A stretch of DNA of 64,000 nt from Corynebacterium choanae. Its GTDB lineage: Bacteria; Actinomycetota; Actinomycetes; Mycobacteriales; Mycobacteriaceae. The stretch covers positions 868,001 through 932,000 of the forward strand of contig NZ_CP033896.1 of the NCBI RefSeq assembly GCF_003813965.1, given 5' to 3'. Both the position numbers and the translations under genes were made by a program. Every line of letters begins with the position of its first letter. Position 1 is the first letter of the stretch. The notes under the pieces were generated by a model. It was not told the DNA's origin. It was given only the letters and a program-made list of their open reading frames with translations, and did no database searches. Shown in pieces: positions 17,353 through 29,721 of this stretch.

Positions 17353-19344
17353 ATGGCAGATTCTCAACAACCGCAAGATCCACAGTCGCCGCCGGGACAG
17401 TATCCCCCGGCGGCTTCCACTGATCCGACCGATACGCTGCACACCGCTGCAGCAGCAACCCCGGCAGGAACAACCACCGCCGAGGCGGAAAACGGTGACA
17501 GCGAGACGGTACACGTTTTCGCCGATCCGGAAGTCACCGCCACTGAGGCGCTGGCCACCATGCTGGCCAACCCCAATGCGGTCGCCGCATCCTCGGGGGC
17601 GGAAGAAGAACCTATTGAACTGGCTGGTGAACAATCCAACCTGCCGATCGCTTGGGCAGTGGTCGGACCGGCCATGGCAGTCGTCGTAGCGATTGTCGCC
17701 TGGGGACTGTTTGCCCCCACGAATTTCTCCGATTTCGCCTCCGGCGCACTCACCGGCGTCATCGATAACTTAGGCTGGGCATTCACCCTGTTTGGCACCG
17801 TATTTGTGGTGTTCATGTTGGCGGTGGCTTTCTCCCGCTTCGGCTCCATCAAACTGGGCCGCGACGATGAAGCCCCCGAATTTAGTAACGTGTCCTGGTT
17901 TGCGATGATGTTTGCCGCCGGTATGGGCATCGGTTTGATGTTCTACGGCACCTCCGAGCCGCTGTCGCACTATCGTGCCGGAGTACCAGGTATTGGTGAA
18001 CAATCCGTTGGCGGCGCCATGGCAACCACCCTATTTCACTGGACACTGCATCCTTGGTGCATGTATGCCCTCGTGGGGCTGGCGATTGCCTACTCCACCT
18101 TCCGCATGGGACGCAAACAGCTCCTGTCGAGCTGTTTCGTGCCGCTGATCGGGGAGCGTCGCGCAAACGGTCTCGTTGGGGCGATTATCGACATTTTGGC
18201 GATTGTTGCCACCATGTTCGGCACCGCCTGCTCGCTCGGCATTGGCGCCACCCAGATTCGCGCCGGGTTGGCGAAAGTCGGGCTCATTGAAATCCAGCAA
18301 GACAGCTTCACCCCTGGTCTTTCCAACCCGAATAATGTGTGGCTGCTGGTCATCATTGCGGTGCTCACCATCTGCTTTGTGATCTCTGCAGTCACCGGTG
18401 TGTCCAAGGGTATTCAATACATCTCAAACGCCAATATGGTGTTGGCAACCCTGCTTGCGGTGTTTGTCTTCGTCCTTGGCCCAAGCGTCTATATTCTCAA
18501 CATGATCCCCACGTCGCTGGGGAACTATCTTGCCTCCTTCTTCGAAATGACTGCCCGCACCGCGGACTCTGCTAACGGGGAAGCCGGACCATGGCTCAGC
18601 GGTTGGACAATCTTCTACTGGGCGTGGTGGATCTCCTGGTCACCATTTGTGGGCATGTTCTTAGCGCGCATCTCCCGGGGACGAACCATCCGCGAATTCA
18701 TTGTGGCTATTGTCATCGTGCCGTCAGCGGTTTCGGTGGTATGGTTTTCCATCTTCGGTGGCACTGCGATCTTCCTTGAGTCCCACGGCGGCTCCATCTA
18801 CGGTGATGGCGACGCGAAACGTCAACTCTTTGATCTGCTCTACACCCTGCCTGGTGGCACGATTGCTGCGTTTGTGGCAATGATTTTGCTCGCCACGTTC
18901 TTTATCACCTCAGCCGATTCGGCTTCGACAGTGATGGGTTCTATGAGCCAAAACGGGGCACTTACCGCCAACCGGTTCATCACCGCCCTGTGGGGTATCG
19001 GGGCTGCCGCAATCGGAATTGTGCTGCTGTTTACCGGTGGCGCTGACACGTTATCGAATCTGCAAAACGTCACCATTATCGCCGCCAGCCCATTCCTCTT
19101 CCTGCTGGTAGTGCTTATCGTGGCTGTTGTGAAGGATCTCTCTAATGATCCGCTCTACTTAGATCACAAGGCACAGCAGCGCTTTGCGATGAAACTCGCC
19201 CGGGAGGCACGCATCCACCAAGAACACCTGGCGCGGCAGCAGCAGCTCGCCCAGCTTCGCCGTGGACTGAAGAAGCTTCGCCACCCCGGTGAGCTTCGCC
19301 TGCACGGGCCGCTGCGGCAGGATCATCCAGAGCATCACAGCTAA
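17353..19344 (+). CDS. betP: Glycine betaine/Na+ symporter, BCCT family
   Basis: Osmotically activated uptake of betaine coupled to sodium. The sequence follows C. glutamicum BetP closely through the 12-helix core: Na+/substrate helix [16 protein letters not shown], the Trp motif [22 protein letters not shown] at about residue 423 and [18 protein letters not shown]. The first 95 residues are acidic and Ala/Pro rich, longer than in C. glutamicum. The cytoplasmic C-terminal tail that senses osmotic stress is present but is Gln/His rich at its end, with fewer Arg than I recall for BetP. The neighbourhood pmt-rsmI-betP matches C. glutamicum. A GGAA is close to the ATG. 663 residues. Confidence 0.93.
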   Translation: MADSQQPQDPQSPPGQYPPAASTDPTDTLHTAAAATPAGTTTAEAENGDSETVHVFADPEVTATEALATMLANPNAVAASSGAEEEPIELAGEQSNLPIAWAVVGPAMAVVVAIVAWGLFAPTNFSDFASGALTGVIDNLGWAFTLFGTVFVVFMLAVAFSRFGSIKLGRDDEAPEFSNVSWFAMMFAAGMGIGLMFYGTSEPLSHYRAGVPGIGEQSVGGAMATTLFHWTLHPWCMYALVGLAIAYSTFRMGRKQLLSSCFVPLIGERRANGLVGAIIDILAIVATMFGTACSLGIGATQIRAGLAKVGLIEIQQDSFTPGLSNPNNVWLLVIIAVLTICFVISAVTGVSKGIQYISNANMVLATLLAVFVFVLGPSVYILNMIPTSLGNYLASFFEMTARTADSANGEAGPWLSGWTIFYWAWWISWSPFVGMFLARISRGRTIREFIVAIVIVPSAVSVVWFSIFGGTAIFLESHGGSIYGDGDAKRQLFDLLYTLPGGTIAAFVAMILLATFFITSADSASTVMGSMSQNGALTANRFITALWGIGAAAIGIVLLFTGGADTLSNLQNVTIIAASPFLFLLVVLIVAVVKDLSNDPLYLDHKAQQRFAMKLAREARIHQEHLARQQQLAQLRRGLKKLRHPGELRLHGPLRQDHPEHHS

Positions 19345-19914
19345 TCCCAGCGGCAGCAAGGAATATCCTTCCTGTATTGGAAGCGCACGCTTGCTGCACT
19401 GCGAGTAATACTGCACCCGCGGTGCGCAAGCACAAGCACAACGCGGCTTTTCGCCTCACCTCGCTTCAGCGATGAGCTTTGCTCCCCTTGCTACAGCAGC
19501 GAAACACTGCGCCGCCGTCGTCTAAACCACAAGGTGAAGACGACGGCGGCGCAGTGTTGTGGATAGCGGACGGGCAGTCGATCCACACCAGAACCCAACA
19601 ACCCTGCGTGCAAACCGTCAATAGAGTTCACTGGCCACGTTGCTGCGGCTACCGGTTTTGCCCCGGTACCATTGCGCGCCGCCAGTGCTGCGATGCCAGG
19701 ATTGCCCTCATGGCAGGGTTGCCGCACCGCCCACCGATCAGCGCACGCGGCAAGCCCCCGCAGGGGCTGGCGAATCCGGGGCGCCCAGAATAACTCTGCC
19801 GTTTACAAGTGACCTGCGGGAATAGTCGGTGCGGTGGTGTAAATTCCAGGCAACACGGTGACCCATTGGGGCCGCATGTCGAAACAACAGCCGGTATTAA
19901 TTATGCTGGAAGCC
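19345..19914. other. Intergenic region betP-metS
   Basis: No credible gene. The main structure is a perfect 21-base inverted repeat at 19503-19558. The metS promoter (TATGCT at 19902-19907) is at its right end. Confidence 0.5.
19503..19558. repeat. Perfect 21-base inverted repeat with 14-base loop
   Basis: Arms at 19503-19523 and 19538-19558 are exact complements, very G+C rich (CGCCGCCGTCG core). It lies 158 bases after betP but has no T run on either strand, so it is not a standard terminator. Confidence 0.85.
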
Positions 19915-21762
19915 ATGTCTAACCCTGTGCTTACCGCTGTTGCCTGGCCATACGCTAATGGACCCCGTCATATCGGCCACGTTGCCGGATTTGGGGTGCC
20001 ATCTGATGTGTTCGCACGGTTCCGGCGAATGTGCGGTGAACAGGTGTTGATGATCTCCGGGACCGATGAGCACGGCACCCCGCTGCTGGTGCAGGCAGAG
20101 AAAGAAGGCGTAGCGGTACAAACCCTGGCTGACCGCTACAATCGGCAGATCGTCGAAGACTTAGCAGGGCTGGGACTGTCCTATGACCTGTTTACTCGCA
20201 CCACCACCCGGAATCATTACGCGGTAGTACAAGAGCTGTTTCGCGGACTGTACGAAAACGGGTACATGAAAAAAGAAACCACGATGGGGGCGATCTCCCC
20301 GTCGTCGGGACGAACCTTACCTGATCGCTATATTGAAGGAACCTGCCCGATTTGTGGGGCTGACGGTGCCCGCGGCGACCAGTGCGACAATTGCGGCAAT
20401 CAGCTTGACCCGGCTGACTTGATTGATCCGGTGTCGAAAATCAATGGGGAAACCCCGGAATTCCGCCGCACCGAACATTTCCTGCTCGACCTTCCAGCCC
20501 TTGCTGATGAACTGAAATCTTGGCTAGAAACCCGCCAAGACTGGCGTCCCAATGTGTTGAAGTTTTCCCTCAACCTGCTTGCTGATCTGCGGCCACGGGC
20601 GATGACTCGCGATATTGACTGGGGTGTCCCGGTGCCGATCGACGGCTGGCAGGACAATGAGGCAAAGAAACTCTATGTCTGGTTTGATGCGGTGGTCGGC
20701 TATTTGTCGGCGTCGATGGAATGGGCGTGGCGCTCCGGAAATCCGGATGCGTGGAAAGATTTTTGGACGAACCCGGATGCGTTGTCGTTCTACTTTATGG
20801 GCAAAGACAACATCACCTTCCACTCCCAGATTTGGCCGGCCGAACTACTCGGATATCAGGGCAAGGGTGCCCATGGCGGTGCTGCTGGTGAATTCGGTGA
20901 ACTTCAGCTGCCAACCGAAGTGGTGTCGAGTGAATATCTGACGATGTCCGGATCGAAGTTTTCCTCATCCAAAGGCATTGTGATCTATGTCAAGGATTTC
21001 TTGGCCGAATTTGGTCCTGATCCGCTGCGCTACTTTATCTCGGTGGCCGGACCGGAAAACACCGACACGGACTTCACCTGGGAAGAGTTCGTTCGCCGGG
21101 TGAACAATGAGCTGGCCAACGGCTGGGGCAACCTAGTCAATCGCACCGTGTCGATGGCACACAAAAACTTTCAGCAGGTACCAACACCAGGAACGTTCAC
21201 CGAAAGTGATCGTCGTCTTCTGCAGCTTGCCGAAGACGCCTACCGCATCGTTGGCGACAATTTGCGAGCCAGCAAGTTCAAAGCCGGAATCACCCACGCG
21301 ATGCATGTGGTGGGAGAGGCGAACGCCTATATCGCTGAGCAGGAACCGTGGAAGTTGGCGAAAGACCCCGATCAGCAGGAGCGTCTCGCTACGGTGCTCT
21401 ATGTGGCGCTGCAGGTCGTCAGCGACTGTAACACGCTACTCACCCCGTATCTGCCGCATATTGCCCAGCAAGTACACGAAACCTTAGGCCGTGACGGGGT
21501 GTGGGCTGCGAAACCAGAGATTCGCGAAGTCACCGACGACATGCCATGTCACCCGGTTGGCGTTGGGCTGCCAGAAGCTGGTCGCAGCTATCCGATTATT
21601 ACCGGTGATTACACCAACCAGCAGGCGGTGTGGCGGCGCACTGAAATGGTGCCGGGTACCCCGTTGGCGAAGCCGCAGCCGTTGATCGCAAAACTCGATC
21701 CAAGCCTGGCCGAAACAGGAACTACTTGGGCGCCGGTAATCGCCGACGATGAAGATGACTAG
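19915..21762 (+). CDS. metG: Methionyl-tRNA synthetase
   Basis: Class I aminoacyl-tRNA synthetase charging tRNA-Met. The HIGH-type motif is NGPRHIGHV near residue 17, the zinc knuckle has CPIC and CDNC, and the KMSKS-type loop reads KFSSSKG. The C-terminal anticodon-binding helical domain is present and there is no extra EMAP-like tRNA-binding domain. ATG 19915 matches the usual N-terminus of corynebacterial enzymes and has TATGCT 7 bases upstream, implying a leaderless message; upstream in-frame GTG 19858 and ATG 19903 are less likely. 615 residues. Called metS in C. glutamicum. Confidence 0.93.
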   Translation: MSNPVLTAVAWPYANGPRHIGHVAGFGVPSDVFARFRRMCGEQVLMISGTDEHGTPLLVQAEKEGVAVQTLADRYNRQIVEDLAGLGLSYDLFTRTTTRNHYAVVQELFRGLYENGYMKKETTMGAISPSSGRTLPDRYIEGTCPICGADGARGDQCDNCGNQLDPADLIDPVSKINGETPEFRRTEHFLLDLPALADELKSWLETRQDWRPNVLKFSLNLLADLRPRAMTRDIDWGVPVPIDGWQDNEAKKLYVWFDAVVGYLSASMEWAWRSGNPDAWKDFWTNPDALSFYFMGKDNITFHSQIWPAELLGYQGKGAHGGAAGEFGELQLPTEVVSSEYLTMSGSKFSSSKGIVIYVKDFLAEFGPDPLRYFISVAGPENTDTDFTWEEFVRRVNNELANGWGNLVNRTVSMAHKNFQQVPTPGTFTESDRRLLQLAEDAYRIVGDNLRASKFKAGITHAMHVVGEANAYIAEQEPWKLAKDPDQQERLATVLYVALQVVSDCNTLLTPYLPHIAQQVHETLGRDGVWAAKPEIREVTDDMPCHPVGVGLPEAGRSYPIITGDYTNQQAVWRRTEMVPGTPLAKPQPLIAKLDPSLAETGTTWAPVIADDEDD

Positions 21763-21805
21763 CATAGCGCGAGCACCAGTGTGCTAGCGGCGGGAACACC
21801 CCCCC

Positions 21806-21843
21806 AAGCACCGGCACTGATTGTGGTCAGTTGGCCGGTGCTT
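21806..21843 (+). terminator. Terminator after metG
   Basis: AAGCACCGGC pairs with GCCGGTGCTT, and the stem continues into ACTGA/TCAGT after a two-base bulge. It lies 43 bases after the stop, between convergent metG and the TetR gene. Confidence 0.75.
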
Positions 21844-21982
21844 GCTGTTCGATGCAGGGGGTGTTGAGCAGCCAACTGTGTGACTTTCCCCTGTGGTCGC
21901 AGCGTGCTGCGAAAATCGCCGCCGCCATCGGCCGGGCGCTGGTTAGAAGCACCAACCAGTGCCGCAGCGACGCTGGTACCAG

Positions 21983-22696
21983 CTAGCTACCAGAGCTGCC
22001 CTGGGATGACTGGGCAGCAGTGATTGCCTGCGAGTTTGCTAAACCTTGTTCGCTTAAATGCCGAGGAAACACGGTGTCGGCGAGGCCACTGATGACAAAC
22101 TCGACTTCTTCTTTGACTAGCGCATAGCCGTTCGCCGGGGACAAATGGGGAAATAGCTTCAACAGGTAGCTGTCATCGATGCGGGTGCCACCAGGGGTTT
22201 CCGACTCGCCGGACTTCTTCAACCCTTCCGTCACCACCGAACCCATGACGGTGATTTTGCTGATGAGATCCACAGCAAATTGGAAACGGGGCAGGGGCAC
22301 ATCGTCGGCCACTGCGGCGAGTTGGGTGAGGAGCTGTTCAAAATAGTGGCGCACGGCAAGATGTGTGGTGGGGACAGTGATGAGCGCCTGCGCGAGCCCG
22401 CTGTGCCGGTCGCACATTGTCCAAAAATGTTCCGCAAACTGTGACAGCTGCGCACTCCAGGGCAGTGCCGCATCAGGCAATGGCATCGATGCGACCGCCC
22501 TTTCGACACACAGATATGCCAGATGTTCATGGGATTCAACTACCCGGTAAATACTTGGTGCGCGCACCCCCAGATTCCTGGCAACACCGCTAATCGAGAA
22601 CTGATCCAAACCTAAGGCGAAGGCTTCTTGAATGACGTCTTCAAGGGTGAACCGTTTCCGCGGACCTGGGTGGGGCGTGTCAAAAGTATCAGGCAC
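21983..22696 (-). CDS. TetR/AcrR-family transcriptional regulator
   Basis: DNA-binding repressor-type protein. The N-terminal helix-turn-helix is seen in FSISGVARNLGVRAPSIYRVVESHEHL (shown in part; about residues 32-58). The remaining 170 residues form the variable ligand-binding domain and end in a Ser/Gln-rich tail. The start is a GTG without a good ribosome binding site. The gene is flanked by an unrelated convergent metG and a 480-base gap, so its target is not evident; self-regulation is possible. Confidence 0.75.
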   Translation of the reverse strand: MPDTFDTPHPGPRKRFTLEDVIQEAFALGLDQFSISGVARNLGVRAPSIYRVVESHEHLAYLCVERAVASMPLPDAALPWSAQLSQFAEHFWTMCDRHSGLAQALITVPTTHLAVRHYFEQLLTQLAAVADDVPLPRFQFAVDLISKITVMGSVVTEGLKKSGESETPGGTRIDDSYLLKLFPHLSPANGYALVKEEVEFVISGLADTVFPRHLSEQGLANSQAITAAQSSQGSSGS

Positions 22697-23179
22697 GAGT
22701 TACAGCAGCTTTCACTTCATCGAGGAACACGGGGCAAGAAGGTGGGGGCATGGTATGTGCAGCAGCGACGCCACAGCCAGCAGGGCAACACTGTTATCGC
22801 TGCACCACAGCCCAGCAACGATCACCAGTATGGCAGGCGATTGTTGCTGCAACTTATTGTTGGCAACCCTTTCCGCTGATGGTAGCAATCTTTTTCATTA
22901 ACAGGCGAACAATCGGATGCTTCCCCCACACCGACAACCCACGAAGCAGGGCAAACCACCTGTTGGTAGGCGATATTTCGCAGATAAGTGGAGATGGAAC
23001 CCCGCAGGGACATATCAACCCTGCCCAAGACGACACCCGCTGCGGAGAGATGCAACGTCTGTCAGCGCCCTTGGGCCACGGGGTGCTAGCGGCGGGTACA
23101 CCGGGGAGGCTTGCTGGGCCGGTCGGCACAGGTGGGCACTATTTCTGCTCTGCGAACGTTTCCGCCTAGGATTACCGGT
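22697..23179. other. Intergenic region between TetR gene and tatD
   Basis: About 480 bases between divergent genes. No gene or RNA recognised; contains the leaderless-type tatD promoter at its right end (TAGGAT at 23167-23172). Confidence 0.5.
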
Positions 23180-24025
23180 ATGTGTGCTGCTCGAAAAAAG
23201 CGGGAACCTGCGCAACCTGCCCGCAAGCTACCTGGCCTTATCGATGCGCATACGCATCTGACTTCCTGCGGGGCGTGGGAGCCGGAAGCGGCGAAACCAT
23301 TGCTGGAGCGGGCCGCAGACGCAGGTGTCACCAATATTTGTACTGTCGGTGACGGATTCGACGAATGTGTTGCGGCAGTTAACCTGGCTCGCCAATTCGA
23401 TGAACTTGTTGCGGCGGTCGCTATTCACCCCACCCGGGCAAAGGAACTTACCGACGAGGTGAAAGCAGCGCTTGCAACATTGGCTAAGGATCCCAACGTG
23501 GTGGCCATCGGGGAAACAGGCCTAGACACGTATTGGATCGACAAATCCGAAGACTGTGCAGATATTGACACCCAGCAGCAAGCCTTGGCCTGGCACAATG
23601 AGTTGGCGATAGCAACTGGTAAAACCTTGATGATTCACAATCGGGAAGCTGACGAGCTCCTGCTTGATGCACTCGCTGATCTGCCCCGTGCCCGGGAAGT
23701 GATGCTGCACTGTTTTTCCTCCCCGTTGGAAGTTGCAACTGAAGCAATTGCGCGCGGCTATGTGCTGTCATTTACCGGCAATGTCACCTTTGCCGCCAAT
23801 GATGAGCTGCGGGAAGTAGCAAAACGCGTGCCGCCAGGACAGCTGCTGGTGGAAACCGATGCACCATATATGACCCCGGTGCCGCATCGTGGTTTCCGCA
23901 ACGAACCGGCAATCATTGGACACACCGCATTATGTTTAGCTGAAGTGCGGCAGGAACCTGTTGAAACACTCATCGGGCATGTGCGGGAAACCTATGCGCG
24001 AGTATTTAACCTCACCCTTCAGTAA
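23180..24025 (+). CDS. tatD: TatD-family metal-dependent hydrolase (DNase)
   Basis: TIM-barrel amidohydrolase of the TatD/YcfH group, with 3'-5' nuclease activity in studied members. Metal ligands are visible: DAHTH (about residue 23), the Glu in GETGLD, His in IHNRE, His in LHCFSS and Asp in ETDAPYMTP. ATG 23180 has TAGGAT 7 bases upstream and no ribosome binding site, so it is probably leaderless. The first 15 residues are basic and not conserved. Position between metG and the rpf2 region matches related corynebacteria. 281 residues. Confidence 0.9.
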   Translation: MCAARKKREPAQPARKLPGLIDAHTHLTSCGAWEPEAAKPLLERAADAGVTNICTVGDGFDECVAAVNLARQFDELVAAVAIHPTRAKELTDEVKAALATLAKDPNVVAIGETGLDTYWIDKSEDCADIDTQQQALAWHNELAIATGKTLMIHNREADELLLDALADLPRAREVMLHCFSSPLEVATEAIARGYVLSFTGNVTFAANDELREVAKRVPPGQLLVETDAPYMTPVPHRGFRNEPAIIGHTALCLAEVRQEPVETLIGHVRETYARVFNLTLQ

Positions 24026-24727
24026 CCCTAGGTGGGGGTAAAAACAGGATAGTGCAGAGCCCTTTGCGAAATGGAGCAAAACTGCAGCATCGTCGACTGT
24101 GGTGCTGCACATTTGCACCCTAATGGAATGCTGGACAAGCTGGTGTTTTGTCCCCCAAAACCATCGACAGTTGGCAGTAGTGTGCCCTAGCATTGCGGAT
24201 GGAAAAACATTGTTGACAACAGTGCGCATCGAGCTGGGTGTGTCACAACATCGTCGCTTCCATGCCGAAGTCGGTCACTGTGGGCGCATGTTCCGAACAG
24301 TAGCCACGATGGGCAGATGGAGCGGTTGTAAGTGAGTGAACGCTGTGGGAGCGTTCCCGCGAACGGCCGGTCATTTGGCGAATAGCTATGAGTCACCTGG
24401 CTCACTGCTCTTGGTGGAGACACCTTCGGTAGGCACGTCGATACCTCCCTTGGTCACCGAAGCGGTATGCGGCTGCTGCACAGATCCGGGCTGCGGATGG
24501 CAGTAGCTGGCTGGTTGCTGGAGCTGGTGTGGCAGGTGATGCGTCGATGTGACACACACTGGCACATCGTTTGTCCACTGACAGATTCGGGACACATTGG
24601 TAGCTGCGCCCAACCTGGCAGTGGTCACCGCTGCGCGCCTGGCTGCGCACCATGAGCCGTGAGCTGTCCACTATTGGGCATGCATGTTGTTGTCAAAAAG
24701 AGCGACATACTCTGGAGGAACTCGATC
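24026..24727. other. 700-base intergenic region before the rpf2-like gene
   Basis: No convincing gene. A small hairpin CGTTC/GAACG lies at 24352-24365. The length suggests a long regulatory leader for the wall-remodelling genes downstream; I could not identify a riboswitch. Confidence 0.4.
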
Positions 24728-25654
24728 GTGACTGGACGACACAGCCAGGCGCACTGGCGTCAGCTCAACGGCACGACGAGTATGCCGCTACGAGTTGGTA
24801 CCGGTGGAATGCTCGTCACTCTTGCGCTAAGCGGGATGATGGTGCTCACCGAGAAAAAAGAGATCGAACTCGTACAAGACGGTCACACCCGGCGGATTGT
24901 CACCATCGGTAATACTGTGCATCGGGCACTTGCCCAGTCGGGGGTTAAACTCACTGGCCAAGATGTGGTCTCCCCGGCGTTGGATCATCGGATCCACAAC
25001 GGTATGCGGGTCACAATTGAGCGGATCCCGGCAAGTTTCCAACAGTTACACTCCCCAGCGCGTGCCGGGCATGCTCCCCAGTCGCAGGTGTTAGCTGCCG
25101 GCAGCGGTCAAGCGTTGCAGGTTTCCCAACAAGCAGTGACCCCAGAGTCATGGCGTGATGTGCGAGCTTCGTTGCTGCGCCAGTTACCAAGTGCGGTGAT
25201 AGTGGCGCAAGAGCTAGCCCCAGAGTCGCTGATTGCCCAGTCGGAAGTGCATGAGCCTGCTACAAGCAATGATGCCGACACCGTTGCAACAACCCCTGCT
25301 GCACCGCAGGATGAAACCACACCGGTAAACCCGGCACAGGGACAGATTGTGGCAGAGGTGCATCCTGTCACCTCCCCGGCACCTGCCGAAGAAGCTTCCC
25401 CGCCGGGAACAGCTGTACCTGCGCCGGAACCGGAACCTGCTCCACAACCGGTTGAAGTTGCACCACCGGCTCCCGCTGCAGTCCCTGCACCTGATCCGGC
25501 GCCGGCTGTAGTAGCAGCTGTTCCGGCGGGGAATTGCCAGTCAGGTGTGACAGTGGTGACCTTCGGGGAAAATGGCGGCAACGCTGCTGAAGCTGCTGCA
25601 GCGCATGCAGCTGCCGCGCAGCAGGCGGCACTGAATCAGCTTTACTGTCGCTAG
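24728..25654 (+). CDS. DUF348 protein resembling Rpf2 N-terminus but lacking the lytic domain
   Basis: The start GTG 24728 has GGAGG nine bases upstream. The N-terminus aligns with Rpf2 encoded 0.6 kb downstream: LNGTTSMPLRVGTGGMLVT versus [19 protein letters not shown], followed by one membrane segment, the EKKEIEL start of a DUF348 repeat and its end NGMRVTIER. After residue 100 the likeness stops: about 170 residues rich in Pro, Ala, Glu and Val follow, then a short domain with two Cys (GNCQSGV ... LYCR) and an Ala-rich helix. The transglycosylase-like RPF domain with its Cys-Glu-Ala-Ser-Gly-Asn-Trp motif is absent. It is probably an anchored or exported wall protein from a duplication of rpf2. 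Its role is unknown. Confidence 0.75.
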   Translation: MTGRHSQAHWRQLNGTTSMPLRVGTGGMLVTLALSGMMVLTEKKEIELVQDGHTRRIVTIGNTVHRALAQSGVKLTGQDVVSPALDHRIHNGMRVTIERIPASFQQLHSPARAGHAPQSQVLAAGSGQALQVSQQAVTPESWRDVRASLLRQLPSAVIVAQELAPESLIAQSEVHEPATSNDADTVATTPAAPQDETTPVNPAQGQIVAEVHPVTSPAPAEEASPPGTAVPAPEPEPAPQPVEVAPPAPAAVPAPDPAPAVVAAVPAGNCQSGVTVVTFGENGGNAAEAAAAHAAAAQQAALNQLYCR

Positions 25655-27344
<1,690 letters not shown>

Positions 27345-27395
27345 CTGCAAGGTTGCACAATTCCCGGTGGAGGGATGCGCAACCAGTGTTTCGCT

Positions 27396-27476
27396 CCAAT
27401 GTGGTGTGGTGAACTATCCCTGATGTTGTCGGCCGCTATTTGGTGACGGTGCTGCGCTCACCAATGTGGTGTGGTG
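27396..27476. repeat. 16-base direct repeat between rpf2 and ksgA
   Basis: CCAATGTGGTGTGGTG occurs at 27396-27411 and again at 27461-27476, 65 bases apart. The second copy covers the expected -35 area of the ksgA promoter. Confidence 0.75.
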
Positions 27477-27502
27477 TTGCCAGCGGACTACACTAGGCGA
27501 TT

Positions 27503-28414
27503 GTGAATAACCATTCGGTGTCGTATCTAGGTCCTGCAGAGATCCGCCAGCTTGCGCAGCAGCTGGACAAAACTCCTACGAAAAAATGGGGTCAAAACTT
27601 TCTGCACGACCCGAATACGATTCGGCGTATTGTCGCTGCTGCTGAACTTGACCCATGCATGCATGTACTGGAAGTGGGACCTGGTTTAGGATCACTCACC
27701 CTGGGTCTCCTTGATGCGGTGGAACACGTCACCGCAGTAGAGATTGATCCAGTCTTGCAACAGCAGCTACCAGCAACGGCCGCGCAATTTGCCCCCGCAC
27801 AAGCCGATCATCTCACGGTAATCGGCTGCGACGCATTGCAGCTCACCCCGCAGGATCTTGCCGCGGCAGGAATACATCGCTCACCGGATGCGCTGGTCGC
27901 CAATTTGCCCTACAACGTGGCGGTTCCGGTTATTCTGCATCTGCTTGCCACCTTCCCCAGTATTTCGCGGGTGCTGGTGATGGTGCAAAAAGAGGTCGCT
28001 GACAGGCTTGCTGCGAGTCCTGGTTCGAAAATCTATGGGGTGCCCAGTGTAAAAGCGAGCTTTTATGGCAAAGTGACGCGGGCAGGGGTGATCGGGCGAA
28101 GCGTATTCTGGCCGGAACCAAATGTTGACTCCGCGCTGGTGCGTATTGACTGTTTTGAGCCAGCAGCGCAGCCTTGGCCGATTGACGAAGCGCATCGTAG
28201 CGCAGTGTTTCCGCTGGTTGACGCAGCGTTTGCGCAACGTCGCAAAATGCTGCGGGCTGCCCTGAAACCCATGTTTGGCTCTGCTGATGCGGCTGCAGCG
28301 GTGCTTGAACGCGCCGGGGTTGATCCGGCGAGTCGGGGTGAGGACATTCCGGTGGAAGGCTTTGTGGCGATTGCTGCCGCGATGGCAGATCATAAGCCAG
28401 CCAACAATTCGTAG
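27503..28414 (+). CDS. rsmA: 16S rRNA (adenine(1518)/(1519)-N6)-dimethyltransferase
   Basis: KsgA-type enzyme that dimethylates two adenosines of helix 45 in 16S rRNA. Motifs seen: [12 protein letters not shown] at the N-terminus, SAM-binding [15 protein letters not shown] and the catalytic [13 protein letters not shown] 27503 has TACACT 8 bases upstream and no ribosome binding site, so a leaderless message is likely. 303 residues. Lies between rpf2 and ispE. Confidence 0.94.
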   Translation: MNNHSVSYLGPAEIRQLAQQLDKTPTKKWGQNFLHDPNTIRRIVAAAELDPCMHVLEVGPGLGSLTLGLLDAVEHVTAVEIDPVLQQQLPATAAQFAPAQADHLTVIGCDALQLTPQDLAAAGIHRSPDALVANLPYNVAVPVILHLLATFPSISRVLVMVQKEVADRLAASPGSKIYGVPSVKASFYGKVTRAGVIGRSVFWPEPNVDSALVRIDCFEPAAQPWPIDEAHRSAVFPLVDAAFAQRRKMLRAALKPMFGSADAAAAVLERAGVDPASRGEDIPVEGFVAIAAAMADHKPANNS

Positions 28415-28707
28415 CCTCATCTCGGCCAAAACGCAAGAGTAGCGGCTGAGAACGTTGGATGTGTTACGCAGCAACAGTGTTGCTGTGCGTCTTTGGGCTG
28501 GTGGTGGCTCGTGGCCACCTCATAGCTGTGTCATCTTCTCGTCACTGCTGTTCATGCTGCTTACTACTTTTGATGCTGCTAGTGGAATGCTTGGGGCGGC
28601 GGGGTCAGGTGTACTGCGGTCGCTGTTTAGGGGTGGCGCCGGTGGACGGTTCCGATAACACCGGTGGCACTGCGGCAGTGGGCGGGTGGCAAGTATAGTG
28701 TTCGGAT

Positions 28708-29721
28708 GTGGACCTAGATGTGAAGGATCTTGAAACTCGGCACACGCCGGTGGCGCGGATTGCTGCGAGAGCACAAGCAAAAACAAATCTGCTCCTGGCT
28801 GTGGGGGCGCTTGGTGCTGATGGTTATCATCCTTTGACTACGGTGTTTCATGCGGTTGAATTGGCGAACACGGTGACGCTGACCGCCTATTCGCCGCGGC
28901 AGGTGCCTTGGCATCGGGGTGATTCCCGGGTGCTGGGGTTGCGCGTGCGCGGGTTGCACGCGCATAAGGTTCCTAACGATTCGTCGAATCTGGCATGGCG
29001 GGCAGTGGATCTGGTTACCGCGGAGCTTGTGCAGCGGGGATATGATCCGTCCACGTTGCCAGCTGTGGTCATCGAAATCACTAAACAGGTGCCTACTGCT
29101 GGGGGTATGGCTGGTGGATCAGCCGATGGGGCAGCGGCGATCAAAGCTGCGGCACAGTTGTTTGCTGACGGTCTGCTTGCTGAGGAACGCTCTACGTTGT
29201 TGGCGATGTGTGCCATCCTCGGGGCGGATGTGCCGTTTTCTTTTGTGGGACGCACTCAGTTGGGTACTGGGCGGGGTGATGAGCTTGTGGAGATGATGGT
29301 GCGGGGACGTTATCACTGGGTGATGGCTGCCCAGTCTGATGGGTTGTCCACTCCGGCGGTGTTTCGTCGTTTCGATGAAATGACCCCACCCCGTGATTCG
29401 CTGGCGAGCGTGGATGTGACAGCGATGGCGCAGGCGTTACGCAGTGGTGATCCTGCCGCACTTGCCCCGCTGTTGCACAATGATTTGCAGCCGGCGGCGT
29501 TATCTTTGATGCCAAAGTTGCATAGTGTGCTGGATGCTGGGCGCAGCGCTGGTGCATTGGCCGGTATTGTGTCCGGTTCGGGTCCTACTTGCGTATTTTT
29601 ATGTCGTGATGCCCAGCACGCCCAGGATGTTGCCGAAGAGCTGCACGATACGGGCAAAGCAATGGTGGCGGTGGCAACTTCGGGACCGGCCGCCGGGGCA
29701 ACACTCGTCACAGAGGAATAA
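28708..29721 (+). CDS. ispE: 4-diphosphocytidyl-2-C-methyl-D-erythritol kinase
   Basis: GHMP kinase of the MEP isoprenoid pathway. Substrate and ATP motifs are visible: AQAKTNLLLAVGALGADGYHPL, the Gly-rich loop VPTAGGMAGGSADGAAA and the C-terminal GIVSGSGPTCVFL. GTG 28708 lies 8 bases after TATAGT without a ribosome binding site, so it is probably leaderless. 337 residues, with a N-terminal extension of about 15. The order rsmA-ispE-ABC-F is conserved in actinobacteria. Confidence 0.93.
   Translation: MDLDVKDLETRHTPVARIAARAQAKTNLLLAVGALGADGYHPLTTVFHAVELANTVTLTAYSPRQVPWHRGDSRVLGLRVRGLHAHKVPNDSSNLAWRAVDLVTAELVQRGYDPSTLPAVVIEITKQVPTAGGMAGGSADGAAAIKAAAQLFADGLLAEERSTLLAMCAILGADVPFSFVGRTQLGTGRGDELVEMMVRGRYHWVMAAQSDGLSTPAVFRRFDEMTPPRDSLASVDVTAMAQALRSGDPAALAPLLHNDLQPAALSLMPKLHSVLDAGRSAGALAGIVSGSGPTCVFLCRDAQHAQDVAEELHDTGKAMVAVATSGPAAGATLVTEE

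Noticed and set aside
24026..24727. c-di-AMP riboswitch ahead of the rpf2-like gene
   Set aside because: Such riboswitches precede rpf genes in some actinobacteria, but I could not find the conserved motifs here.
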